Assembly: GCF_006094395.1 (NCBI RefSeq)
Contig: NZ_CP035291.1
Coordinates: 2,170,001 to 2,234,000, forward strand
Length of the DNA: 64,000 nt
Direction: 5' to 3'
Source: Staphylococcus haemolyticus
Lineage (GTDB): Bacteria; Bacillota; Bacilli; Staphylococcales; Staphylococcaceae
The translations under genes were made by a program, and so were the position numbers. Positions 9,618 through 19,473 of this stretch are shown here, piece by piece; the stretch's first letter is position 1, and each line of letters opens with the position of its first letter. Below the pieces are notes generated by a model, which worked only from the letters and a program-made list of their open reading frames with translations, was not told where the DNA came from and made no database searches.

Positions 9618-10859
9618 ATGAATACATTTTCAGAAAAGGAAAAACTCAAATTATTGTCAGATATCGTAGAAATTAATTCGGTGAATGATAATGAAATTGA
9701 AGTTGCAACTTATTTGAAGGACTTATTTGAAGCGCATCATATTAACGCAGAAATTGATGTTATTGAAGGTAAACGTGCTAACTTAATTGCTACTATCGGC
9801 AGTGGTAGTCCAGTTGTAGCAATTTCAGGTCACATGGATGTTGTATCGGAAGGTGATCAAAACGATTGGGACTATCCACCATTTCAAATGACTGAAAAAG
9901 ATAATCGATTATACGGTCGTGGTACCTCAGACATGAAATCTGGACTTATGGCTTTAGCTATTGCGATGATTGAGCTGAAAGAAAACGATGCACTACCTCA
10001 TGGCACGATAAAATTCATGGCAACTGCCGGCGAAGAAAAGGAACAACTTGGTTCCGCACAATTGTATAAGAAAGGTTATATGAATAATGTTGATGCTTTG
10101 ATAATTGCCGAACCATCTGAAACGAATATTGTTTATGCTCATAAAGGATCAATGGATTATAAAATCACTTCTAAAGGAAAAGCCGCACACAGCTCTGTAC
10201 CTGTCGTAGGATTTAATGCAATTAAACCATTAATTCAATTCATACAAGATATCGATACAGAATATGACCGTATTTCGAAAGAATTAAATAGCGAAAAGCT
10301 AGATTTCTCACATCTTATCAAACGCATTCAATCACAGTTACAACAAGAAAACAATCTAGATGAAGAAGAAGTTGAACGTGTGATTTCTGGACTTGTCATT
10401 AGTAATACCATTTTACATGGTGGGAACCAAGTCAATTCAGTTCCTGATACTGCAACTGCTGAATTTAATATTAGAACGATTCCAGAATTTGATAACGAAA
10501 AAGTTAAATCACTATTCAAAACGTATTTGGAAGAAGTTAATAAGCAAGGCGGACAGTTAGAAGAAGATTTATACTTAGATTTAGATCCAGTATTAACAAC
10601 TGGAGATAATCCATTAATTAAGATTGGGCAACGCGTAGCTAAACAAATATTTGGAGAGGATATTGTCGCATCACCAACCGTTGGTGTAACAGATGCTTCC
10701 AATTTATTGCGCGATAAAGATGAACACTTTTCTTTCCTAATGTTTGGACCAGGAACAGCACCTCATCAAATAAATGAATATGTCGAAAAAGAGAAATATC
10801 TTCGTTTTATCGATTACTATAAGGAATTGCTTATAACTTATTTAAATGAATATAAGTAA
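9618..10859 (+). CDS. M20/DapE-ArgE family zinc deacylase
   Basis: This 413-aa cytoplasmic di-zinc amidohydrolase resembles succinyl-diaminopimelate desuccinylase. Metal and catalytic motifs are visible: GHMDV at 71-75 (His72, Asp74), GRGTSDMKSG near 103, TAGEEKEQLGS near 140 and GTAPHQINEY near 384. The dimerisation lid lies in between. AAGGAG precedes the ATG. It is often annotated dapE, but staphylococci use the acetylase branch for lysine, so the substrate is uncertain. It stands alone with no lysine genes nearby. Confidence 0.75.
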   Translation: MNTFSEKEKLKLLSDIVEINSVNDNEIEVATYLKDLFEAHHINAEIDVIEGKRANLIATIGSGSPVVAISGHMDVVSEGDQNDWDYPPFQMTEKDNRLYGRGTSDMKSGLMALAIAMIELKENDALPHGTIKFMATAGEEKEQLGSAQLYKKGYMNNVDALIIAEPSETNIVYAHKGSMDYKITSKGKAAHSSVPVVGFNAIKPLIQFIQDIDTEYDRISKELNSEKLDFSHLIKRIQSQLQQENNLDEEEVERVISGLVISNTILHGGNQVNSVPDTATAEFNIRTIPEFDNEKVKSLFKTYLEEVNKQGGQLEEDLYLDLDPVLTTGDNPLIKIGQRVAKQIFGEDIVASPTVGVTDASNLLRDKDEHFSFLMFGPGTAPHQINEYVEKEKYLRFIDYYKELLITYLNEYK

Positions 10860-10957
10860 CTAGCGGTCATCTTAAACTAATATTTATACTGAGAAAACTT
10901 TATGTTTAAACGTGTATGTTATCCTTTAGTTGAGTCTTACATTCATAGGAGGATATC

Positions 10958-11197
10958 ATGAAAATTTCATGGATTTTTTGGTGGATAATAAGTGTGTTTG
11001 AAGTTTTAAGTTTTTTTGGATTTGCATTTTTACTTTGGCAACGATCTGTAGATGCAGCAGGTGTCATACAAACTACCGAAGTCAAATGGATTAATATTGC
11101 TGTATTGGGATTAGCATATCTAATTCCATTCTTGATACAAATCGTATGGCTAATTATTAATCTCATTTATTCAAAACGCAAACAAGTAACAATTTAG
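10958..11197 (+). CDS. Small two-TM membrane protein, DUF3923-like
   Basis: This 79-aa protein has two hydrophobic helices (about residues 5-26 and 45-70) joined by a short polar loop containing the DAAGVIQT segment. The aromatic N terminus KISWIFWWII and the LIINLIYSKRK ending match the DUF3923 family as I remember it. GGAGG lies just before the ATG. It follows the M20 gene after about 100 bases and ends at a strong terminator. The function is unknown. Confidence 0.65.
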   Translation: MKISWIFWWIISVFEVLSFFGFAFLLWQRSVDAAGVIQTTEVKWINIAVLGLAYLIPFLIQIVWLIINLIYSKRKQVTI

Positions 11198-11232
11198 ATT
11201 GTTTATTAAGTTAACGCAAATTAAGTAGATTT

Positions 11233-11285
11233 GAGGGAGTAGGACAATGAATCTAAACATTCTGTCCAACTCCCTCCTCTTTTTA
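11233..11285 (+). terminator. Rho-independent terminator after DUF3923 gene
   Basis: Arms GAGGGAGTAGGACA (11233-11246) and TGTCCAACTCCCTC (11263-11276) pair almost perfectly and are followed by CTCTTTTTATTT. The remainder of the gap up to 11602 is AT-rich and shows no supported gene. Confidence 0.8.
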
Positions 11286-11602
11286 TTTAATCAACCTTGT
11301 TCTGAGCCCTCTTCTTTTTACATTTTCCTTTTTATATTTTAAATTGTTTCACTAATTTTTTCTTATGAATTTACTTATATCATTAGAAATAGGGTATGAT
11401 TCAACAAATAATATAAAAATACAACTGTCTACTTTTAATATACTTATTATCTTAAATAAGGGGTGTAAAGAATGTATGTTCCTAAATATTATGAAATGAA
11501 GGATTTCAAATAAATTAAGTACTTTATGCATCAAAGATTAGCAAAAGAAATAGATACGAATTAGAATAAAATCCATGTCATATTATATAGAGGTCATTTA
11601 TT

Positions 11603-11992
11603 ATGAATAAATTTAAATTAGTTCTTCTTATATGCTCTTTTTTACTAATGATTGCAACTTTGTTCTTTTGGACATTATTTCTGCCACCATTGTCTGAACT
11701 TGAAGGCGAGAATGCATTGGCACAAATGGTTGTGTTTGTCCCGTCTATAATTGCGTACCCAGTTTTATTTCCGATTATATGGCTTTTAGAAATCTTTTAT
11801 CTTTTTACAACGAAACACTGGTCTTATATGGACTTGCTATTTTTATTACTTAGTTTAGTAACGCCAATCTTATTATTGGTTGTTCATTTTATAATCGCTA
11901 CATCACCTATACCTTTCCTACTTCTTTACATTTATTTAAGTATATTGACCATGTTAATGACACTGGTCTCTTATATAAATTTAAAAAAATGA
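11603..11992 (+). CDS. Hypothetical four-TM membrane protein
   Basis: This 129-aa protein of unknown function has four hydrophobic helices (roughly residues 5-28, 45-70, 78-98 and 103-125) and almost no soluble part. AGAGG lies 12 bases before the ATG. The stop codon is embedded in the left arm of the following bidirectional terminator. It is a single gene facing the mnh2 operon. I recognise no domain. Confidence 0.55.
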   Translation: MNKFKLVLLICSFLLMIATLFFWTLFLPPLSELEGENALAQMVVFVPSIIAYPVLFPIIWLLEIFYLFTTKHWSYMDLLFLLLSLVTPILLLVVHFIIATSPIPFLLLYIYLSILTMLMTLVSYINLKK

Positions 11993-12049
11993 GATTGAGC
12001 ATTTCAAAGTAGTAGTTTTAACTATTACTCATTCATGTTCAATCTCATT
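11988..12049. terminator. Bidirectional terminator facing the mnh2 operon
   Basis: AATGAGATTGAGCAT (11988-12002) pairs with ATGTTCAATCTCATT (12035-12049), 15 bp with one G-T pair. It lies between convergent genes and overlaps the upstream stop codon. Confidence 0.75.
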
Positions 12050-12056
12050 GATTTAA

Positions 12057-12578
12057 TCAATCTTTAGTTTCTCTTCTAGCTTCCGATAAACTTTCGATAT
12101 TTTCTTCTTGCTGTTTTTCTTTTTCTTTCTGTCGCTGCTTTTGAACATCGTAATAAATTTTTTCACGACGCTCTTCTCGAATTCGAGCTCGATTTTTAAG
12201 TTCTTCTGTAGAATTGTATTCTTTAGAACTTAATAAAATGGAAGATCGACTTGGTGCATCATCCTTACGATACATGTATGCACCTGTACGATAGGCTGCT
12301 CTGGCAACTAAATGCATACCAACTGGCGATGTTAAATTAATAAAAACAATTGATAGTAATAACCTAACACTAAAGAAGCTTTGTTCATTCGTAAAGTAAA
12401 TTAACACACCCACTAATGTTAGTAAGACAGATAGCGTAGAACTCTTAGTAGATGCATGGCTTCGTAAAAAGACATCTTGAAATTTTACAATTCCAATTGC
12501 ACTAATGACAGCAATGATACTACCAAGAAATATAAGGAGCGCGGCAATCAACTCAATGATTTCGTTTATTTGTGCCAT
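12057..12578 (-). CDS. mnhG2: Mrp-type Na+/H+ antiporter subunit MnhG2
   Basis: This is the last gene of the mnh2 operon, with three membrane helices in the first 100 residues and the conserved [17 protein letters not shown] segment of MrpG proteins. From about residue 105 it carries a highly charged, probably coiled tail rich in Glu, Arg, Lys and Gln. At 173 aa it is longer than the S. aureus subunit of about 145 aa, and the extra length is all in that tail. Its start lies 26 bases inside mnhF2. Its role is as part of the membrane Mrp complex. Confidence 0.92.
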   Translation of the reverse strand: MAQINEIIELIAALLIFLGSIIAVISAIGIVKFQDVFLRSHASTKSSTLSVLLTLVGVLIYFTNEQSFFSVRLLLSIVFINLTSPVGMHLVARAAYRTGAYMYRKDDAPSRSSILLSSKEYNSTEELKNRARIREERREKIYYDVQKQRQKEKEKQQEENIESLSEARRETKD

Positions 12579-12855
12579 TGAATACTCGACCTCCCCCTAT
12601 AAATCTAGAAATAGATACAGAACTTACAAATGAAATAATTGCAACAAGCATTATGGAATCAAGGAATGAAACAGTATTATAAATAACACTAACTATACCT
12701 ATAATGCACATGATGACAGCACTGGAAGCATCGAATGCCACAACCCTATCAGCTGTAGTAGGTCCTTTGATTAAACGGAATAATCCAATTATGAACGCTA
12801 TGCCAAATAATACTAATGCACTTGTAATAAAAAAATTCGTGAGCGTTTCAATCAT
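12553..12855 (-). CDS. mnhF2: Mrp-type Na+/H+ antiporter subunit MnhF2
   Basis: This 100-aa protein has three membrane helices. The MrpF signature [15 protein letters not shown] is at about residues 30-44, including the conserved D-R pair. GGAGGTG lies just before the ATG. The gene overlaps mnhE2 by 4 bases and mnhG2 by 26 bases. It is a small membrane subunit of the hetero-oligomeric Mrp antiporter and is likely in contact with the ion path. Confidence 0.93.
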   Translation of the reverse strand: MIETLTNFFITSALVLFGIAFIIGLFRLIKGPTTADRVVAFDASSAVIMCIIGIVSVIYNTVSFLDSIMLVAIISFVSSVSISRFIGGGRVFNGTNKRNH

Positions 12856-13334
12856 TGTGACACCTCCGTAATCAAGTTTTCATATTGTTTTATGCTTTTA
12901 AGCAGACTTTCTTTTTCTTTTTCTGAAACATCTATACTGTGTATAAAGAATTTATTGGTAGTCTTCGAAATACGAATAACTGTTGAACCAGGCGTAATAA
13001 TGATTAGAATAGTTAAAAACGTAATTGCCCAATCATTTTTTAAATTCGTTTCATATGTTAATAACCCTGGATTCATATGTCTCGTTTTAAATAAAATGTA
13101 ATTAATAATACTAATACTAGAAGTAATTAATTGATATAAATACACGCCTAAGAACTTAATAGCAATCCATATCTTCTTAGGATAAAAAGCTTGCCCAAAG
13201 AAACGATGTAATATATAAATTACTATTAAACCAATGATGAAGCCAGATACGAAGGTAGAGAATTGAAATGAGTCTTCATCTTGAAACAGTACCCATAAAA
13301 ATGCGATTAATATGTTCAATACAACTTGTCTCAT
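12852..13334 (-). CDS. mnhE2: Mrp-type Na+/H+ antiporter subunit MnhE2
   Basis: This 160-aa MrpE-family subunit has an N-terminal membrane region and a cytoplasmic domain. The family motif is [24 protein letters not shown] near residue 110, preceded by [16 protein letters not shown]. MrpE is thought to aid assembly or activity of the complex. Start and stop overlap neighbouring operon genes by 4 bases each. Confidence 0.93.
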   Translation of the reverse strand: MRQVVLNILIAFLWVLFQDEDSFQFSTFVSGFIIGLIVIYILHRFFGQAFYPKKIWIAIKFLGVYLYQLITSSISIINYILFKTRHMNPGLLTYETNLKNDWAITFLTILIIITPGSTVIRISKTTNKFFIHSIDVSEKEKESLLKSIKQYENLITEVSQ

Positions 13335-14830
13335 TTATTCCCCTCCTTCAAATGTGAATTGACAATGCTATGGAAATAATTATCATCCATATTCAATTTT
13401 GTTGCATTTTCAGTAGCATTCATCACAACTGGCGCTGCAATACCCATTGCAAGTACGACTGCAACTAATATACCCAGAATCGTTTTACGGTGCTTAGGTA
13501 GCGGATTGAAATCAACCTGTTCACCATCATTGTCTCCAAAGTACATAATAAATAAAATTCTAAACAGACTATACATTGCTAATAGACTTGTGATAATCAT
13601 TAATGCTAAGCCAATGAAGTTACCATTTTCAATCGCACCTTGGAAGATGAGTACTTTTCCTGGGAAACCACTAAATGGCGGTACGCCTCCAATCGCAAAT
13701 ATCATAACAACAAATGCAACACCAAAAAATGGTTCTTTCTTAGCTAATCCACATAAATATTTATATTCGCGGTAACCAGACATATAAACTAAACTACCTA
13801 TAATAAAGAACAACATTGTCTTCACAATAATGTCATTCGCTAGATAGAAGATAGCACCATGTACACCTGCAAAGGTATTGGAACCTAGACCTAAAATGAC
13901 AAAACCTATCGATAATATAACTTGATATGAAGCCACTTTCTTAATATCACGATATGCAATAACACCGAAAGCGCCTATCAGCATTGTGATACATGACATA
14001 AATACTAACAATGGATGTGTCACACCCGTATGTTGATCAAATAGAAGTGTAAAGAAGCGAATGAGTGCATATGCACCTACCTTCGTCATTAACGCTGCAA
14101 ATAAAGCGGCAAGTTCAGTGTTGAGCACTGCATAAGCTTTAGGCAACCACATAAATAGTACTAAGGCTGCTTTCGAACCAAAGGCCACTATAAATACAAT
14201 TGAAATAATAATAATAGTTTTATTATCATGGATTTGATCTAAGCGTAAAGCAACTTGTGAGAAGTTTAATGTTCCAACCGTCTTGTATAATAAACCAATA
14301 CCTAGCAAGAATAACCATGATCCTACGATATTCAATACAACATAAATAATGGCTGCTCTTAATTGTTCGACAGATTGTCCTAACGTTACTAATACAAATG
14401 AAGCTAGTAACATGATTTCAAACATTACATACAGGTTAAATAAATCAGATGTTAAGAAAGAGCCAATAACGCCTGTTGTTAAGAATAAGATGAAAGTAGG
14501 CAAGTAGTATCGATTAACACGATCTTCCCCACGACCAAATCCGTATGACATAATGAGTGTCACAACAAATGACGCTACTGTAACCATAACCAAACTCAGT
14601 GAATCACCTAAGAATTGGATACCATAAGGTGCTGCCCAACCACCAAAATCAAGCGTGATGGGTTTATGTTGCAAGACGTATATCAATAAACATAATGAAA
14701 TAACTGTATTAACAGACATTGTTCCAATGTACAAAATTTTTGAAAGCCTGTTCTTCTCTTTAGTAAAAACAAGGACTAATGCACATAACAATGGTAATAG
14801 GATTGGAAGGACTAATAAATTACTGTTCAT
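13331..14830 (-). CDS. mnhD2: Mrp-type Na+/H+ antiporter subunit MnhD2
   Basis: This 499-aa subunit with about 14 helices is homologous to NuoN/NuoM of complex I and to other proton-translocating subunits. The conserved membrane Glu in [10 protein letters not shown] near residue 135 and the Lys in the [16 protein letters not shown] segment near 220 mark the proton path. Two ATGs are possible. The one at 14830 has GGAGG six bases upstream and gives the S. aureus-like length, while 14836 would add two residues. The gene overlaps mnhC2 and mnhE2. Confidence 0.95.
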   Translation of the reverse strand: MNSNLLVLPILLPLLCALVLVFTKEKNRLSKILYIGTMSVNTVISLCLLIYVLQHKPITLDFGGWAAPYGIQFLGDSLSLVMVTVASFVVTLIMSYGFGRGEDRVNRYYLPTFILFLTTGVIGSFLTSDLFNLYVMFEIMLLASFVLVTLGQSVEQLRAAIIYVVLNIVGSWLFLLGIGLLYKTVGTLNFSQVALRLDQIHDNKTIIIISIVFIVAFGSKAALVLFMWLPKAYAVLNTELAALFAALMTKVGAYALIRFFTLLFDQHTGVTHPLLVFMSCITMLIGAFGVIAYRDIKKVASYQVILSIGFVILGLGSNTFAGVHGAIFYLANDIIVKTMLFFIIGSLVYMSGYREYKYLCGLAKKEPFFGVAFVVMIFAIGGVPPFSGFPGKVLIFQGAIENGNFIGLALMIITSLLAMYSLFRILFIMYFGDNDGEQVDFNPLPKHRKTILGILVAVVLAMGIAAPVVMNATENATKLNMDDNYFHSIVNSHLKEGNK

Positions 14831-15170
14831 TTTCATCCTCCTCTCCTCTTAATACATCAATATTTGCTTCTTTAGTAACACGGTATGTTCGATAAACTAA
14901 TACTAGTAAGAAGGCAGTCATTGCAAATCCGATAACGATCGCAGTTAAAACAATAGCCTGCAATAATGGATCCACATAATTAGTATTAGAGCCGTGAATT
15001 AAAGGTTCAGTCATCTTATTACTATAATGACCCATACTCATAATAATTAGATTTCCCGCATGCGTATAAATCGAAATACCTATAACAATTCGAATTAAGT
15101 TGAGTGATAGTATCATGTACGTCCCTATAAATACTAAAAATCCTATCACAAGTAATAATATTAAATTCAT
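14820..15170 (-). CDS. mnhC2: Mrp-type Na+/H+ antiporter subunit MnhC2
   Basis: This 116-aa protein has three helices and is homologous to NuoK/MrpC. The NuoK-like segment [23 protein letters not shown] near residue 68 and an acidic C terminus are clear. It starts 4 bases inside mnhB2 and ends inside the start of mnhD2. It is a structural membrane subunit of the Mrp complex. Confidence 0.94.
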   Translation of the reverse strand: MNLILLLVIGFLVFIGTYMILSLNLIRIVIGISIYTHAGNLIIMSMGHYSNKMTEPLIHGSNTNYVDPLLQAIVLTAIVIGFAMTAFLLVLVYRTYRVTKEANIDVLRGEEDENEQ

Positions 15171-15592
15171 GATTTACCACCACTCAAGGCCAACATAATT
15201 GTTACGATGACGCCGACAACCGTTAACAGTATCCCTAATTCAAACAATGTAATTGTCGTTACATGTAATTCACCTAATAATGGAAAATGGATGTATGCTT
15301 CACTTTGGTATAGGAACGATTTACCAAAGAAAACCGGAACGATTGCAGTAAGTGCTGAGATTATGGCACCAACAATCATTAACTTTTTAAAATCAATAGG
15401 TAAACTTTCTAATACTTCATGTACATCAAAAGCTAGGAACATTAGGATAAAGGCCGAACTAAAGATAAGACCACCTATAAAACCGCCACCAGGATTATTA
15501 TGTCCCGCAAAGAAAACATAAAAGCCGAATGTTAATAAAATAAATACGACGATTTTAGTAACGGTTCTTAACACAACATCATTTTCTTTCAT
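15167..15592 (-). CDS. mnhB2: Mrp-type Na+/H+ antiporter subunit MnhB2
   Basis: This 141-aa MrpB-family protein has four helices and the conserved [19 protein letters not shown] segment near residue 29. AGGAGGGG lies upstream of the ATG, inside the end of mnhA2 (14-base overlap). In the Mrp complex it packs beside the MrpA C-terminal part. Confidence 0.94.
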   Translation of the reverse strand: MKENDVVLRTVTKIVVFILLTFGFYVFFAGHNNPGGGFIGGLIFSSAFILMFLAFDVHEVLESLPIDFKKLMIVGAIISALTAIVPVFFGKSFLYQSEAYIHFPLLGELHVTTITLFELGILLTVVGVIVTIMLALSGGKS

Positions 15593-17981
15593 CTTGGCCC
15601 CTCCTATCTTTGTAATGTAATAATGTATAAATACCTAAACCGGCAATAATTAAGACGATACCTTCAAACATTGTATCTAAGGCTCTGAAATCTCCTAAAA
15701 TAGCATTTACAATATTTTTACCACCAGTCAATTCATAGGCATTCGTATAATATTTAGAAATTGACTCTAGACCATCACCTTGTTGCGCAATAAATATGAG
15801 CGTTACTACGGCTCCAGCCATAATAAATGATACGATAATTTTGATTGTTTCTTTTTTCATGTTCACTGTTGTACGAGCGATATTTGGCAATCTAGAGAAA
15901 CTTACAATAAAGAGAATGGTCGTAATTGTTTCTACTACTAATTGAGTTAACGCTAAATCTGGTGCTCTCATTAATAAGAAGAATAATGCAACACTGTAAC
16001 CAATAATGCCATTTAAAATGACCATTGTTAAACGTTGTCGAATAAACACTAACGCTATACCGACAACACTAATCATAATGCCTAAAATAACTTCCAATGG
16101 ACCAAATTCTGAAACTTCTATTTGATGTAACTTTGGCAAACCTACTTGGAATATGCCATATGCAATTAATATAGAGAAAATAAGAACCGTTATAATATTG
16201 TAATGGTTTAATCTGTTATTCATTAAACCTCGAATCATTTGACCTGAATAACGTTCAAATCCTCGATACACATTGCGATAAGAATTTGTAATAGAAGCGT
16301 ATTTAATGACTTGATGCGTAATAGCTTTCCAGTTTACTTTTAACGCTAAAATGAGACCAACTATAATAACAATCACACTGAAAATGAGTGGCAAATTAAC
16401 ACCATGCCATTGAGAAACATGCGGTGCTATTGCATCTACGCTACTACCCAAATTGGTAACATTTCGTAGTGCCGGCAATACTAAATGCTCAGTGAAAAAG
16501 TTGGGAATAAAGAAAATGATTGGTATCATAACCATTAAAATTATTGCAGGTAAACTGAACAACCAAGGTTCATGAATATGTTTCTTCGGCACTTTCTTTT
16601 CGTCAAATTCTCCCCAATAAGTTTCTTTAAGCATGTAAACTGCATACACAAAAGTAAAGATACTTGCTATAACACCAATAGCTACAACAATAATCGTTAA
16701 CGTTAAACCAAATTGTTGAAGTTCGATTGCGCTAACTAGAGAATCGAAGAACATCTCTTTACTTAAGAAACCATTTAACAACGGCACACCTGCCATTGAT
16801 AACGCAGCAAGTGTCATAACTAAATTCATTTTAGGGAAGAATTTACGCATTCCACTTAATCGGCGAATTTCTCTCGTACCAGCTTCATGATCAATGATTC
16901 CGACACCCATAAATAAAGCACATTTAAATATGGCGTGATTCATTAAATGGAATAAACCGGCGAATAAAATTAATGTATACGTCTCTGCCATTGGACCTGA
17001 TGAATGTTGCGCAATACCTCCACCTAGACCAACCATCGACATTATCATTCCTAATTGGCTAATTGTTGAATACGCTAAGATACCTTTTAAGTCATATTGT
17101 CTTAAGGCCGTTACAGAGCCAAATATCATTGTAATCAAACCTACAAAAGTAACAATATAAATATAACTATCACTTAAACCTAAGATAGGCGTGAATTTAA
17201 ATAGTAAAAAGATACCAGCTTTAACCATAGTAGCTGAGTGTAAATAGGCACTTACAGGGGTTGGTGCAGCCATGGCTTTAGGTAGCCAAATATGGAATGG
17301 AAATTGAGCTGATTTCGTAAATGCACCTATTAACAACATTATCATCATTGGTATAAATAGAGCATGTTCACTAATGCTATGACTTTGAGTAAGTAATTCT
17401 GAAATCGTATTTGTACCAGTAATGATATACAACATAATGAATCCTGTTAATAAGGCTAAACCACCTAAAACAGTGATAATAAATGACTGAATGGCGCCTA
17501 ATTGACTTTCGGCATTGCTATACCAGTATGAAATTAATAGGAATGACGATACACTTGTTAATTCCCAGAAAACATACATTAAGATAGTGTTATTTGAGAC
17601 TACAATACCCAACATACTAAACATGAATAACAATAAATATAAGAAGAAACGCGGTAAGTTATCTCTATTAACAGATAAATATTGAGTAGCATAGAAGAAT
17701 ACTGCCACCCCTATAATGGAGATAATTAATCCAAACATTAATCCTAGACCATCTAATCGAAAATCCAGATTAACATCAATAGCGGGCATCCATGGAATTT
17801 TAAATTCTACAAATTTTCCATGTAGAACATTAGGAATTTGGGCTAAGAAATATCCCGAAGCTAAAATAGGTGCTAACAAAGCAATATATCCAGCGAACCG
17901 TCTCAATGACTTAATAAACAGCGTCATTAAGACGACTAACATAATAACTATTAGTCCACCTAGTAAATATACTAAGCTCAT
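15579..17981 (-). CDS. mnhA2: Mrp-type Na+/H+ antiporter subunit MnhA2
   Basis: This is the large 800-aa first subunit of the Mnh2 complex. Its first 500 residues resemble NuoL, with the Glu-containing [19 protein letters not shown] and the Lys-containing [31 protein letters not shown] (K and H on the proton path). The C-terminal 300 residues carry the MrpA-specific part and a NuoJ-like region ([16 protein letters not shown]). I chose the second ATG, preceded by AAAGGAGG. The complex expels Na+ or K+ in exchange for protons. The genes follow the order A-B-C-D-E-F-G with overlaps throughout. Confidence 0.95.
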   Translation of the reverse strand: MSLVYLLGGLIVIMLVVLMTLFIKSLRRFAGYIALLAPILASGYFLAQIPNVLHGKFVEFKIPWMPAIDVNLDFRLDGLGLMFGLIISIIGVAVFFYATQYLSVNRDNLPRFFLYLLLFMFSMLGIVVSNNTILMYVFWELTSVSSFLLISYWYSNAESQLGAIQSFIITVLGGLALLTGFIMLYIITGTNTISELLTQSHSISEHALFIPMMIMLLIGAFTKSAQFPFHIWLPKAMAAPTPVSAYLHSATMVKAGIFLLFKFTPILGLSDSYIYIVTFVGLITMIFGSVTALRQYDLKGILAYSTISQLGMIMSMVGLGGGIAQHSSGPMAETYTLILFAGLFHLMNHAIFKCALFMGVGIIDHEAGTREIRRLSGMRKFFPKMNLVMTLAALSMAGVPLLNGFLSKEMFFDSLVSAIELQQFGLTLTIIVVAIGVIASIFTFVYAVYMLKETYWGEFDEKKVPKKHIHEPWLFSLPAIILMVMIPIIFFIPNFFTEHLVLPALRNVTNLGSSVDAIAPHVSQWHGVNLPLIFSVIVIIVGLILALKVNWKAITHQVIKYASITNSYRNVYRGFERYSGQMIRGLMNNRLNHYNIITVLIFSILIAYGIFQVGLPKLHQIEVSEFGPLEVILGIMISVVGIALVFIRQRLTMVILNGIIGYSVALFFLLMRAPDLALTQLVVETITTILFIVSFSRLPNIARTTVNMKKETIKIIVSFIMAGAVVTLIFIAQQGDGLESISKYYTNAYELTGGKNIVNAILGDFRALDTMFEGIVLIIAGLGIYTLLHYKDRRGQDERK

Positions 17982-18009
17982 CAAAAGCCTCCTTTTCAGT
18001 AAAAATCAA

Positions 18010-18567
18010 TTATAAATTTAAAGCGATAATTGTATGTAGTTCATCATCGGCAGACAACCCGATAAATTTCACCGTTTCTTGCGTTGTCTGATGACCTAAA
18101 TATTTTTGTATGATTGCAATAGAAATACCCGATTGATAAGCATGATAAGCAAATGTTTTTCGTAAAGTGGTCAATCCAATATGACACAAACCTAACTCTT
18201 CAGCGGCATGATGAATGATTCGGTAAGCTTGTTGTCTAGATAACTCTTTATGTGTTCTTATCGATTGGAATAATAAATGATCATCCATAAGCTTATTATA
18301 TTCAATAAATCTTCTAACCTCTTCACGTAAATCGTTTGGTAATAAGATTTTGATTGCAGGCGCACATGACTCAATCCAAGATGATTTTATTTCATCTTGA
18401 TCAATCATTTTGACGTCTTTCACTTTTAGATTTAATAAATCTGTTAAACGTATGCCCGTATGTATAGCTAATTTAAATAAAAGATAATCTCTATCAGATT
18501 TCTTTTTTAATACATCATACATCTTTTTTATATCATCTTTATTTCTGATCGGTTCAACTTGATTCAT
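18010..18567 (-). CDS. Tyrosine-recombinase-fold protein lacking the catalytic Tyr
   Basis: This 185-aa protein consists only of the catalytic domain of phage-integrase/XerD-type recombinases, with no N-terminal core-binding domain. Recognisable active-site positions are Arg40 (THTGIRLTDLL), Arg136 (TTLRKTFAYHAY) and His159 (LGHQT). Two are changed: the His of the H-x-x-R box is Thr133, and the nucleophile position in ETVKFIGLS is Phe168 instead of Tyr. It therefore probably cannot cleave DNA. It lies 28 bases upstream of mnhA2 on the same strand, so cotranscription and a DNA-binding role are possible. It is an intact reading frame. Confidence 0.8.
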   Translation of the reverse strand: MNQVEPIRNKDDIKKMYDVLKKKSDRDYLLFKLAIHTGIRLTDLLNLKVKDVKMIDQDEIKSSWIESCAPAIKILLPNDLREEVRRFIEYNKLMDDHLLFQSIRTHKELSRQQAYRIIHHAAEELGLCHIGLTTLRKTFAYHAYQSGISIAIIQKYLGHQTTQETVKFIGLSADDELHTIIALNL

Positions 18568-18709
18568 CTATCCACCTCATAAAAGTTTCTTATTTAATGA
18601 TAAACCATATTTTAGTAACATTAAATGTTTTTGCTCAAATTTCTTTAAATAAATGTGTCCCTTTTTTGAATGGATTTCGATATATAGAGTGAAAGGAGGT
18701 GACAAACAT

Positions 18710-18916
18710 ATGAATGAAATTTCACAATTATCTGTTGTTTGTACGCATATCACTCACGACGCAAGTGGTAAAGCGAAAGAAACAAAACGTCGTTTTACTA
18801 ACTTAAACACTAAAGCCACAGATTCAGAAATCAGATCATTCGTCAATATCATTGCACATCTGATTAATGAAACATTCGATAAAGTTGAGGTGGTTAAAAC
18901 ACAAGTTTTAGCCTAA
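18710..18916 (+). CDS. DUF1659 domain small protein
   Basis: This 68-aa protein begins at the ATG at 18710, set by an excellent AAAGGAGGTGA ribosome site, although the frame stays open further upstream. It matches the DUF1659 pattern: a basic-polar first half with KETKRRFTNLNTKATD and a helix with IAHLINETFDKVEVV. It is followed after 34 bases by a DUF2922 gene with an equally strong ribosome site. This two-gene pair is common in Firmicutes, and its function is unknown. Confidence 0.75.
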   Translation: MNEISQLSVVCTHITHDASGKAKETKRRFTNLNTKATDSEIRSFVNIIAHLINETFDKVEVVKTQVLA

Positions 18917-18950
18917 TTTAACTTAAAAATTAAGAAAGGAGGTATTCTAC

Positions 18951-19172
18951 ATGTCAAAGACTTTAGAACTTGCTTTTAAAACAAATTTAAATAAAACTGC
19001 TAAATTGCAATTCCCACAAGTTAACGTTGTTGTATCTGAGGCTGATGCTAAAGTTGCTATGGATAATATTATTAAACTTAATATTCTACAACCTACAGCT
19101 GGCACACCTATTAAAGCCACTTCTGCTAAATTAATAGACGTTACGAGTACTACTCTATTTGAAACTAAATAA
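18951..19172 (+). CDS. DUF2922 domain small protein
   Basis: This 73-aa protein starts with SKTLELAFKT, the hallmark beginning of DUF2922 proteins. A VSEADAKVAMDNIIKLNI helix and a C-terminal strand SAKLIDVTSTTLFET follow. AAAGGAGG lies 9 bases before the ATG. It forms a probable operon with the DUF1659 gene. It has no signal peptide or membrane segment, and its cellular role is unknown. Confidence 0.75.
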   Translation: MSKTLELAFKTNLNKTAKLQFPQVNVVVSEADAKVAMDNIIKLNILQPTAGTPIKATSAKLIDVTSTTLFETK

Positions 19173-19194
19173 CACATTCTGATGTTTCAATGAG

Positions 19195-19338
19195 TGTGAG
19201 ACAAAAAAATGTTTCATGACTACTGCGTATATTCGTAATAGATGACTAAACTGACAAGACGCTTAAATCAAGCTTTTCTCACTTCTAGTCAACCTTGCGA
19301 AGCTAGGATGAAGAATTCTGTCCTAGCTTCTTTTTTTA
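19195..19338. repeat. Dispersed staphylococcal intergenic repeat ending in a terminator
   Basis: This stretch is similar, in inverted orientation, to the element at 49430-49540. Shared pieces are GAGACAAAAAAATGTTTCAT, the GACGCTT...CAAGC hairpin, and CTAGTCAACCTTGC against CTAGTCATCCTTGC. It ends with a perfect terminator, GAAGCTAGGA (19299-19308) and TCCTAGCTTC (19321-19330), followed by seven T, which serves the DUF2922 transcript. It fills most of the gap before the DMT gene. Confidence 0.6.
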
Positions 19339-19473
19339 TAATTAATACTTCAATAATTTATATTCTGAGCCCACCATTAGTAAAACGCGTTGATATTCGT
19401 ATTTTGAAATCGGAAACTAAAATGCGTATAATAATGTTGCTTTAGTTATGAAAGAAAATATAGGGGGTCTATC

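Noticed and set aside
10328-10702. 124-aa open frame on the minus strand
   Set aside because: It lies wholly inside the M20 deacylase gene in antisense, has no ribosome site and a composition typical of an antisense shadow.
11352-11534. 60-aa minus-strand frame in the gap before the membrane protein gene
   Set aside because: No ribosome site and a composition expected of AT-rich non-coding DNA.
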